From: Corallococcus interemptor
GTDB taxonomy: Bacteria; Myxococcota; Myxococcia; Myxococcales; Myxococcaceae
Reading direction: 5' to 3'
Assembly: GCF_003668875.1 (NCBI RefSeq)
Contig: NZ_RAWM01000074.1
Coordinates: 1 to 43,422 of the forward strand
Length of the DNA stretch: 43,422 nucleotides
Position numbers and translations under genes: made by a program. A model generated the notes under the pieces. It had not been told where the DNA came from. It ran no database searches and was given only the letters and a program-made list of their open reading frames with translations. The stretch's first letter is position 1, and each line of letters starts with the position of its first letter. Shown here piece by piece: positions 25,539 to 32,978 of this stretch.

Positions 25539-26494
25539 TTGTTCGGGCTCTTCCGGCCGTGCTTCCAGAGGGTGGACTCCAGAAGCTTGTCGAAGGCGGG
25601 CGTGCCGGCCTGGATGGCCAGGGCATGGCATCCCCGCAGGGCATCCACGTACTCAGCGGCGCTGACCGTGGGCTTGCTGCCACCAGCGCCCAACATGGCG
25701 TCCGCCACCGCGACGCGCAGGTCCTCGCTGAGCCCCGGCAGCTGCACCCGGCCGATGGCGAGCAGCCACTCGCGCTCCGGATGGTCGAGCCGCAGCTCCA
25801 CGCACCTACGCAGGAAGGCCTGGGGAAGCTCTCGCTCGTCGTTGGTGGTGATGATGATGAGGGGAGCGCGCTCCGGCACGGTCTCGACGAGTTGCCCGGT
25901 CTCCTCGACCTGGAACTGGAGCGAACCCAGCGGCACAAGCAGGTTGTTGGGCGTGTCCGGGTCGGCCTTGTCGATTTCGTCGATGAGGACGACGGCCCGT
26001 TCATGCGGACGTCCCCGGTTGGGATCCATGCCGCGCGGCAGCCCCTGTCCGGCCAGGCTGCGCGAGCGCTGGGCCTTGGCACTGGCCTCGTCGAAGGCCC
26101 ACCACAGGACGCCCGGGACCACGTAGGGCAGGTAGCCCTCCACAAGCCTGCGCTTCGCGGACTGTGCGTCATGGAGGCGCCGGAGCAGATCCACCTGCCA
26201 CAGCAGGTCGCGGGCCTGGGTCCGAGAGGTGACGACGGACTCGTAGAAGCGCCACTTCATGAAGTCCGCCACGCTGCGCGCCAGGGAACTCTTGCCCGTT
26301 CCAGACGGACCGCGAACGAGGAGGGGGCGCTGCGTCGCCAGGGCCACGTTCACGGCGAGGACGATGCGCTCGTCACCGTAGACGTAAGCCACGTTCCGGC
26401 GCTGGTCCCCCGCCTCCGTCGAGCCGCTCGTGACGGCTTCGACCTGGCGGGGCGGGTCAAACACCTTGCGATACTGGAGGGAGTCGTTGCTCAT
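25535..26494 (-). CDS. MoxR-type AAA+ ATPase
   Basis: A 319-residue AAA+ ATPase. Walker A is GPSGTGKSS (62-70), Walker B VVLIDEIDKAD (168-178), sensor 1 TTNDE (216-220) and arginine-finger region FLRR (227-230). An insert around 85-165 (LLWQVDLLRRLHDAQ ... GMDPNRGRPHER) fits the MoxR subgroup that works with vWA partners as a chaperone-like remodelling machine. It overlaps the upstream TIR gene by ATGA (26491-26494) and the vWA gene by GTGA (25535-25538), so the three are translationally coupled. It probably acts as the switch that assembles or releases the effectors; that role is inferred from the described ternary systems. Confidence 0.92.
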   Translation of the reverse strand: MSNDSLQYRKVFDPPRQVEAVTSGSTEAGDQRRNVAYVYGDERIVLAVNVALATQRPLLVRGPSGTGKSSLARSVADFMKWRFYESVVTSRTQARDLLWQVDLLRRLHDAQSAKRRLVEGYLPYVVPGVLWWAFDEASAKAQRSRSLAGQGLPRGMDPNRGRPHERAVVLIDEIDKADPDTPNNLLVPLGSLQFQVEETGQLVETVPERAPLIIITTNDERELPQAFLRRCVELRLDHPEREWLLAIGRVQLPGLSEDLRVAVADAMLGAGGSKPTVSAAEYVDALRGCHALAIQAGTPAFDKLLESTLWKHGRKSPNK

Positions 26495-27732
26495 GGATGG
26501 GAATGTTTTTTCAGGTACTGGAGCTTCCTCTGGAAGAGGTTCCAGAAGGACTGCTCGGTTCCGGGCTCGATGTCGGCATGGAGCAGCTCGATGTCCGCCT
26601 GCTTCGCCAGCTGCTGCTTGTCATCGTCGCTTCGGGTCAGGAAGAAGAAGGTGACCTCCGGGAACTCCTTTTGTAGCTCCTGGAGCATGGAAAGGTTCAG
26701 GCCCGTGGACCGCATGGCCACGAATACAGGCTCCCCCTCGCCTGTGATTAAATCCAGGACTTCGTGGATCTCTTCAGCGCTGGCGGTTTCTGTGCTGAGC
26801 ACCTGCTTGAGCGCATCTCGGACGAGTTGTTTGAGTTCCTCGGCGGCCCTGTTTCCTACGACGCCATCCACGATGGCTACATGCCATGCATCATTGGGGC
26901 GGATGTCACAGGCGCTGACGACATAGAGGCGGGCGGTCTCGCACTTTTCTCCACGTAGGGCGAGCAGTCTTCCTCGGCTCTTCACGACAGCGCGTATTTC
27001 CTCGATAGAACGACAGTCCACCCAAGCAGTGGCCAGCAGCATCACTGCTTCATCAATGCCATGCGGTTTGGCAAGGTAGGTGCGGATGCGGCGGATTCCC
27101 GTTGGGGCGCGCTCCAGACCCCACTCCATGAAATTCAAAGCGACATGCAGTGGTAGGTCCAACCCCGGAGCCCATGGGTGCGGTACGTCTCCCGCGACTG
27201 CCTGACGTGCCACTTTCAGTTCTCCTTCAGGAACATCCATGAGGAGGTTGGCTAACCGCTTTGCGTGAAGCTCAGCGGGAGAACTCAAGCTGCGATTGTG
27301 CTGCTCCAACGCCTCCATGACGCGCTGGAGGGCCTGTTCCATTGAGGCATCCCTACGCAGTGCCTGTATTTCCGCGATGCCGGTCGGGCCAAGCGCGCTC
27401 TGTCCGACCTGCTCCCCAGTCACTGGCGGGACGAAGATGGTGAGGAGTTGGAATCGACCTTGCTCGCTTCGGTGTCGGTATGCCAGGAGGCTGGTTTCGT
27501 AGGCTACGTGGGAGGAGATGAGCGCTGCCTCGGAAAGCAGCAGTACCGCAGCGTCACAGCCGCCAATCCATGCATTGAGCGTAGAACGCCATTCCTTGCT
27601 CAGGTCAATGTCCTCATCGAGCAGGTACGGGAAGTCAGCGGCCTTCAGTCGCTCGACCAGGGCATCCCGGTAGGTTTTACCCACCGGATCCCTGGTGGAA
27701 TGACTGATGAAGATCCTGGGACGAGGGGACAT
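26491..27732 (-). CDS. Stand-alone TIR-domain protein
   Basis: A 413-residue protein from ATG 27732; an ATG at 27771 would add 13 residues and neither has a clear ribosome binding site. The TIR domain (about 5-145) begins PRIFISHSTRD and keeps Glu79 in SSHVAYETSLLAY, at the catalytic position of NAD-cleaving TIRs. The C-terminal 250 residues contain a helical part (LHVALNFMEWGLER) and an alpha/beta part (PVFVAMRSTGLNLSML, VTFFFLTRSDDDKQQLA) that I do not recognise and that may mediate recruitment to the NTPase complex. Codon use here is less GC-rich than in neighbouring genes, suggesting a separately acquired cassette. It is the third gene of the operon and overlaps moxR. Confidence 0.85.
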   Translation of the reverse strand: MSPRPRIFISHSTRDPVGKTYRDALVERLKAADFPYLLDEDIDLSKEWRSTLNAWIGGCDAAVLLLSEAALISSHVAYETSLLAYRHRSEQGRFQLLTIFVPPVTGEQVGQSALGPTGIAEIQALRRDASMEQALQRVMEALEQHNRSLSSPAELHAKRLANLLMDVPEGELKVARQAVAGDVPHPWAPGLDLPLHVALNFMEWGLERAPTGIRRIRTYLAKPHGIDEAVMLLATAWVDCRSIEEIRAVVKSRGRLLALRGEKCETARLYVVSACDIRPNDAWHVAIVDGVVGNRAAEELKQLVRDALKQVLSTETASAEEIHEVLDLITGEGEPVFVAMRSTGLNLSMLQELQKEFPEVTFFFLTRSDDDKQQLAKQADIELLHADIEPGTEQSFWNLFQRKLQYLKKHSHP

Positions 27733-27785
27733 GGTGCTGGCGATGGGGGCGGGAGCGGGTCCTCCCAGCATACGTGGGATGTGGC

Positions 27786-29393
27786 TCAGGACGAGGTCAG
27801 CTCACGGCTCAGCCGCCGCAAGTGGGTCAGCGCTTCCACCCGGCGCTGCATGGCCATGGGCAGCGGCTGTCCGGAGGGGGACTCCAGGTCCTGGCCGACC
27901 GCATGGCGGAGGTCCATTCCCCATTGCGCGCTGCTCACGTGGATGTGGGCCGGAGGCGCGCTGGCAGGACGGGCCTCCACGCCTTCGACATCCCAGTACG
28001 ACGCGAAGAAGTACGGTTGGTAGAATAGAAAGACGCGGTGGGGAACGCCCTCCTGGGAGAGGTAGTCACGAAGGGCTCCCAGGCTCGCGTCCCGCTCCGC
28101 GATGAGGACCTCTCCGGACCGGCCTCCCAGTATCAGCTCCCGCAGGGGCGCGTCCGCAAGCGCGAAGAGCTCGATGTGCGCATGAGGTCGCCCACGGCGC
28201 TCCCTCGCCTCCTTCAACTTCGGTAGCAGCTGGCCGTGGGTGGCGCCCACGAAGCTGATCCGCTCGTGCCGGATCATCAGGTCGACCGGAGGCACCTTGA
28301 GCGTCTCGGTACCCGGCTGCACCCGTGTATTGACGAGGTTCTTCATTGCCCCCGCGAGCGTCTTCAGGTGGGCTTCTGTCAGGACCCACAGGGGACGGAC
28401 CATCTGGTCCGATGCGAAGGCAGCCTGGCAGGTTTCGCGTAGTGCATCGGGTGACGCTCCATGAGTGTGCTGGCGGTAGAGACGGCCAGGTAGGAGCCGG
28501 GCCTCGACGGCGGTGTCGGCTTGCGCGCAATCCCTGACGACACGACTCCTCCATGTGCCGAACCGCTCCACGAGCGCCCGGGCCACGATGTCCGCAGGCG
28601 TCGTTCCCGTGGGGACCTTCCCATCACGCACTCCGGTCCAGGCCGCTTCAAGGACCCGAATCCGGTCCTCGTCAGAGGGGTGGCTCGACGACATGGGCTT
28701 CACCGTGAATGCAGCCTTCAGGGTCTCCACGGCGCCTGGACCTCCCAGGAGGCCCGCGTAGAGGTCGGCGATCACTTCGCTCACCCACTTCTCACCCGAC
28801 CAGGCGCCGAGTGTGTCGGGCTGTCCCCGGAGCTCAGGCATGGCGAGCACTTCCACCGTATCCCGCCGCGCGGCGTCCAGGTGGTGTCCGAGCTCGTGGA
28901 ACAGCGTCGCCCATGCCCAGGGTTCCTCGAGCAGATTTCCCGGACACAGGACCACCGGGAGCGGGAGATTCGCGGGGGTGGCTTGAGCGAGCCACGTCCC
29001 GGGAATCCGTGCCCGGGGAACGTAGAGGGGCGAATCGATGGGCTCCACCGTCAGGAATGGCGGGGGCAAGGGCATATCGGCGCCCGCGTGCCCGACCGCA
29101 TCCAACAGACAGTGCCTTGCCTGGCCGAACCACACGCCCTGTCCGTCGAGCCAGTGCGAGGTGCGCGTGATGCGCTCCAGGAGGCAGAGAATCGAGTCGA
29201 GCCGTGACACGGTCAGCGTGGCGTTCAGCGCCTCTTTGCGCGCGTCGCCCGCTTCGCCTGCCTTTAAGGCCTCCTCCCAGGCGCGCCGCAAGAGCTGACG
29301 GTGCTCGGGGGGCATGTGCGACAGGCCCTGGAAGAATGCCTCGCCGCGCTGGTGCAGCCGTCGCAGCCGGTCTTCGTTCACGGCGGGCGTCAT
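27786..29393 (-). CDS. Predicted zinc metalloprotease (HELGHH) of the conflict operon
   Basis: A 535-residue soluble protein with no signal. The N-terminal 155 residues are helical. WATLFHELGHHLDAARR holds HELGH (166-170), and Glu206 in WVSEVIADLYAG, 36 residues on, is a plausible third ligand, giving a gluzincin-like arrangement. Residues about 365-500 form an alpha/beta module with PYFFASYWDVEG and IHVSSAQWGMD, resembling C-terminal modules I have seen in NTP-dependent signalling proteins (weak, from memory). The start at 29393 overlaps the preceding gene's stop (ATGA). A cytosolic protease coupled to TIR, MoxR and vWA genes suggests an effector that cuts a host or phage protein, or a processing enzyme that activates a partner. 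Confidence 0.75.
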   Translation of the reverse strand: MTPAVNEDRLRRLHQRGEAFFQGLSHMPPEHRQLLRRAWEEALKAGEAGDARKEALNATLTVSRLDSILCLLERITRTSHWLDGQGVWFGQARHCLLDAVGHAGADMPLPPPFLTVEPIDSPLYVPRARIPGTWLAQATPANLPLPVVLCPGNLLEEPWAWATLFHELGHHLDAARRDTVEVLAMPELRGQPDTLGAWSGEKWVSEVIADLYAGLLGGPGAVETLKAAFTVKPMSSSHPSDEDRIRVLEAAWTGVRDGKVPTGTTPADIVARALVERFGTWRSRVVRDCAQADTAVEARLLPGRLYRQHTHGASPDALRETCQAAFASDQMVRPLWVLTEAHLKTLAGAMKNLVNTRVQPGTETLKVPPVDLMIRHERISFVGATHGQLLPKLKEARERRGRPHAHIELFALADAPLRELILGGRSGEVLIAERDASLGALRDYLSQEGVPHRVFLFYQPYFFASYWDVEGVEARPASAPPAHIHVSSAQWGMDLRHAVGQDLESPSGQPLPMAMQRRVEALTHLRRLSRELTSS

Positions 29394-30628
29394 CGGATGG
29401 CCTGATAGGCGGCGACGTACTCCGGTGCGAGGCGGGCGATGAGGGCTGGCTCCTTCGCGACCTGCTTCGTGACGTCGTCACGGAAGTCCTCCATCAGCTG
29501 GGGTAGGTGGGCGCAGCACTTCTCGATGTGTTCCGGCCGGGCGTTCGCACCAAGGACTGGCAGCAGGAGGTACCACCGGATGCTGTCGTAGAGCGCTTCG
29601 ACCTTCACCCGGTCGATGTCCGCAGGGAACTTCGTGATCAGCGCCGGTTCGTCAGGGTGGGGCCACGGGAGCCTCCGGGTGGCAGCGAACACTCCCTGGG
29701 GAATCTTCTGTTCCTGGTAGGCGCTCAGAAGCTCCTCCACCGAGTCCGCTACGGCCTCCACCGCGGTCTCCACGGATGCATCCGCGGGTCCGGTGAGGAA
29801 AAGCTGTCCATCACAACGCGTGTGCCACTCCTGCTTCAGGGCGTTGACGACATGAAGTCCCCCGGTGCGCGCGCTGTGGTCGGCCTTGCTGTGCAACTCG
29901 TGGATGTGCCCGTCCTGGTCATGGATGACCTTGATGAGGACACCCGCGAGCTTCTTGTTCATCCCGGCCTGTTCCGCCCACCGGCGGATTTGCGCGGCAG
30001 GGGCCCTCACGTGGCCGGCGGAGAACCCATCCGTGAGGAAGTGGTCCGCGAAACCGTTGGTGTAGACCGCCTGCCTCCAGAGCAGTTCCTGTTTGGCGCG
30101 ACTGGGTTCCTGGGCGGCCTGTACCGCGAGCTTGAGCGCGGCTTCGTGGTGGCGTGCATAGACAAGCGCGTTGTGCCATCCGAAGTGGGGTGTGTTCTGG
30201 AGCGCGAGTTCCGAGTATTGCTTTGCGTTCCACCACAGCACCAGGTTCTGGTCGGGATACTGTGTCCCGCGCTGGGCTGGGGGCAGATTGATCCAGGCCG
30301 CCTCATTGCGGAGTGCCTTGAGGAGGTCGTCCAGGTCATTGGCCTCCCTCAGCCAGGGCAGGGGAGACGGCGTCTCGTCGAAGAGCTCCTCTGGCGATCC
30401 GTAGAAATCCCCGGAGAACGCCACGATCTCTCCATACGTGAGGTGTTCTGGAGACTTGCTGCGTTGGAAGGGGCCAAAGGGGCCCGCCTTGCGCTTCGTG
30501 GCGGCCTTCAATGCTCCCGCGTTGCCCACCCAGAGGTGTTCGCCTCCATCGAACGGTTGGGCACCCCCGAGCTGCTCTTCCCGGACGTCGAAGAATGCCC
30601 GCAGTGGATCCTGGTTCGTCTCCGCCAT
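29390..30628 (-). CDS. Zinc phospholipase C / P1-nuclease-like protein
   Basis: A 412-residue protein, first gene of the operon; GGGGAG about six bases before ATG 30628 supports the start. The middle has the histidine- and aspartate-rich helical pattern of the zinc-dependent phospholipase C/S1-P1 nuclease fold: HFGWHNALVYARHH (148-161), NGFADHFLTDGFSAGHVR (191-208), with His148, His152, His160, Asp195, His196, Asp200 and His206 as candidate ligands. An upstream segment, LTYGEIVAFSGDFYGS (63-78), is also typical of myxobacterial members. No Sec signal is visible, so action inside the cell, on membrane lipid or nucleic acid, would make sense for an abortive effector. Which substrate it cuts cannot be read from the sequence. 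Confidence 0.72.
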   Translation of the reverse strand: MAETNQDPLRAFFDVREEQLGGAQPFDGGEHLWVGNAGALKAATKRKAGPFGPFQRSKSPEHLTYGEIVAFSGDFYGSPEELFDETPSPLPWLREANDLDDLLKALRNEAAWINLPPAQRGTQYPDQNLVLWWNAKQYSELALQNTPHFGWHNALVYARHHEAALKLAVQAAQEPSRAKQELLWRQAVYTNGFADHFLTDGFSAGHVRAPAAQIRRWAEQAGMNKKLAGVLIKVIHDQDGHIHELHSKADHSARTGGLHVVNALKQEWHTRCDGQLFLTGPADASVETAVEAVADSVEELLSAYQEQKIPQGVFAATRRLPWPHPDEPALITKFPADIDRVKVEALYDSIRWYLLLPVLGANARPEHIEKCCAHLPQLMEDFRDDVTKQVAKEPALIARLAPEYVAAYQAIR

Positions 30629-30771
30629 CTTGGCTCCCCTTCGCCTGTCGTCTTTTCGCCCGACACGTTAGCGCGGGCGCCGGCAGCGCCGCGAGAGGTG
30701 GACGTCAAGCTACTGGACGGAAGCCTTGGAACGCATGGGCATGGCCGACGGCGGCTTGCTAAGAGCGCCCC
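30629..30771. promoter_or_regulatory. Divergent promoter region of the conflict island
   Basis: These 143 bases separate the six-gene minus-strand operon from the plus-strand TIR-TIR-SLOG gene, so both must be transcribed outward from here. I cannot identify convincing -35/-10 or sigma-54 elements. The shared region makes co-regulation plausible. Confidence 0.5.
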
Positions 30772-32796
30772 ATGTCCCACTACCTCCCCCCGCTCCATCT
30801 CCACATCGTCTCCTCGAAGGACTTCACCGAGGGTGCTGGGTATTCGCTGCTCCTGCAGCAGTGGTTCAGTGGGAACGAACGGGTGTTCGCCGTACCCGAG
30901 CCGAACCTCCCGCTCTATGTGTGGACGGACAAGGAGGGTGTGCTTCCGAACGACATCCCGTGGGCGGAAGCCCGGCGAACAGTGCTCATTGTGCTGGTGG
31001 ATGACTCGTTGCTCGCGGAGCCGAAGTGGCGGGCCTGGGTGCAGCGGCAGGCCAACGCACGCCGTGCGCAAGACCTCTTCCTTCCCGTGGCCTTCACGGA
31101 GAACTTCAAGAATGGGGGGCCTGTGCTCTCCCAGAAGAACGCGGTCCGGCTGGACCTCCGACCCGTGGAATATCGTGGAGAGGATCTCAGGCTCCTCGTG
31201 ACCCACTCGCTCGTGCGCTGGTTCCAGACCCCACCTGGGGATCCGGCGGTGCCGGCTCGGCTCTTCATCAGCCACGCGAAGGCGAAGATGGGGACCGTGT
31301 CGGGACGCGATATCGCCAGCAGACTGAAGGACTTCATCGACAAGAATCCAGCGGGCACTCCCTTCTTCGATGAGGTCGACATCGGAGGAGGGGAGGACTT
31401 CGCGGAGACATTGGCGGAGAACGTCAAGCGCTCGGTGGTCATCGTCCTGCTGACAGACGCCTTCTCCAGCCGCTTCTGGTGTGGCTGGGAGGTGGCGATG
31501 TCGAAGGAGTTGCTGCGCCCGGTGGTCGTGGTGAATGCCCTGGAGCAGGGAGAGGTCAGCAGCCTCTCCTACATGGGCAAGACCCCGACGATTCCCTGGC
31601 ACACCTCGGTCCCCGGAGCGCTGGAGGACACCCGGATGCATCGACGCATCGTCGCCACCGCGCTCGTTGAACAACTGCGCCTCGCATACGATGCCCAGCA
31701 GCTTGAGGCCATTCGCGAACTCGCGTTCCCGGGCCAGACCGACGTCATCGTCGCCATGCGCCCTCCGGAGTTGGCCACCCTGCCGGAGACCAGGCCTGGC
31801 CACGCGCCGTTCATCCTGCTCCACTCGGACCCTCCGTTGCCGCGCTACGAGCTGCGACTCATGGCGCGCCAGCGGCCCGAGGTGATGTTCGCGAGTGCGG
31901 CTCAGGCCCTGTCCGGCTGCTACGCCGGGACGCAACCTCTCATGGGGCGCCGCATCGCGGTGTCCATCTCCGACAGCCCGGACCGCGATACGAGTGGTTT
32001 TTCCCAGAACGCCCAGGATCGCCTGTGGACGCGCCTTGCCACGCACCTGCTCGCCGCAGGCGCGGAGCTGGCCTATGGCGGAGATCCCCGGGTGGGGGGG
32101 TACATGGATCAGCTGTTCGAGTTCGTGCGGAGCATCACGGACGCGGGGCAGTCGCTTCCTGTCGGCATCGTTCACTGGTACGCCGGGTGGCCTATCTCCG
32201 CGAACGCGTCGACGCCAATGAAGGCCGGGCTTCCTTCGCCCATTGAGCCGCACTGGATGCCCGTCCCCGCTGAAGTCGCCAACACGGCCGACCCCAGCAA
32301 GCCCGCAAGCGACCTCACCCCGGAACATCGCTACGCCTGGACGCTCGGCATGAGTGCCATGCGCCGCGAGATGGCGAAGGACTGCCATGCCCGCATCCTC
32401 ATCGGCGGACAACTCCGGGCCGTCAGTCCGTGGCCTGGCCTGCTCGAGGAGTTCGAGACGTTCATCGGCAAGCCGCTCTATCTGATGGGGGCGTTCGGCG
32501 GCACGACGCAGCGGCTCATCGACGTGCTCCAGGGCAAGCCCACGCCCGTGGAGTTCACCGCGGCCTTCCAGGACGAGGGCTCCAAGCGGGCTCCTCTGCG
32601 TGAGTACTACGAACAGCGCAAGGGCCCCGTTGACTGGGACGCACGTGTCGAGCGCATCCGGAAGCTGGGTGTGGCCGGCTTGGACAACGGGCTCACCCAG
32701 GAAGAGAACGAACGTCTCTTCGTCACGCGGAGCCTGACCGAGATGATCTCCCTCGTGCTGAAGGGATTGAGGAACCGGTTCGGTCCGAAGCCGTAG
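30772..32796 (+). CDS. TIR-TIR-SLOG protein
   Basis: A 674-residue soluble protein. Residues 1-155 look like a degenerate TIR domain (RRTVLIVLVDDSLLAEPKWRAWV) with no Glu at the catalytic position. Residues 162-305 are a better TIR domain: ARLFISHAKAK, FFDEVDIGGGEDF, VVIVLLTDAFSSRFWCGWEVAM, with Glu240 four residues after Trp236 as in NADase TIRs. Residues about 392-585 resemble a SLOG (Rossmann-like, nucleotide or NAD-metabolite sensing) domain: RRIAVSISDSPD, LLAAGAELAYGGDPRVGGYMDQL, ARILIGGQLR and LYLMGAFGGTTQRL. Fusion of a signal-making TIR to a ligand-sensing SLOG recalls Thoeris logic, where TIR and SLOG lie in separate proteins. It is divergent from the MoxR operon. The SLOG call is from pattern recognition only. 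Confidence 0.78.
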   Translation: MSHYLPPLHLHIVSSKDFTEGAGYSLLLQQWFSGNERVFAVPEPNLPLYVWTDKEGVLPNDIPWAEARRTVLIVLVDDSLLAEPKWRAWVQRQANARRAQDLFLPVAFTENFKNGGPVLSQKNAVRLDLRPVEYRGEDLRLLVTHSLVRWFQTPPGDPAVPARLFISHAKAKMGTVSGRDIASRLKDFIDKNPAGTPFFDEVDIGGGEDFAETLAENVKRSVVIVLLTDAFSSRFWCGWEVAMSKELLRPVVVVNALEQGEVSSLSYMGKTPTIPWHTSVPGALEDTRMHRRIVATALVEQLRLAYDAQQLEAIRELAFPGQTDVIVAMRPPELATLPETRPGHAPFILLHSDPPLPRYELRLMARQRPEVMFASAAQALSGCYAGTQPLMGRRIAVSISDSPDRDTSGFSQNAQDRLWTRLATHLLAAGAELAYGGDPRVGGYMDQLFEFVRSITDAGQSLPVGIVHWYAGWPISANASTPMKAGLPSPIEPHWMPVPAEVANTADPSKPASDLTPEHRYAWTLGMSAMRREMAKDCHARILIGGQLRAVSPWPGLLEEFETFIGKPLYLMGAFGGTTQRLIDVLQGKPTPVEFTAAFQDEGSKRAPLREYYEQRKGPVDWDARVERIRKLGVAGLDNGLTQEENERLFVTRSLTEMISLVLKGLRNRFGPKP

Positions 32797-32807
32797 GCGG
32801 TCCATGT

Positions 32808-32847
32808 CACGAACGTGTGACACGGTTCGCTCGTTCGTGTGACAGGA
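32808..32847. promoter_or_regulatory. Repeated CGTGTGACA elements upstream of the porin gene
   Basis: CGTGTGACA occurs at 32817-32825 and again at 32839-32847, exactly 22 bases apart, and an inverted TGTCACGAACG lies at 32808-32818. Two same-face direct repeats suggest binding by a response regulator. They lie about 130-170 bases before the porin start and 12-50 bases after the TIR-SLOG stop, so a terminator role is an alternative. Confidence 0.45.
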
Positions 32848-32978
32848 CGGGGCCGCCGGTAACGGTGTGGCAACAACAGGGGGCGGTGTGTGGCGGAGGT
32901 CGGCGCTCTTCGGTAACGGGAGCGCCACATCGAGCCCGGGCGGGTCCCTCCCCGTTCCCCGCCCGGCTTCGCCGACCC

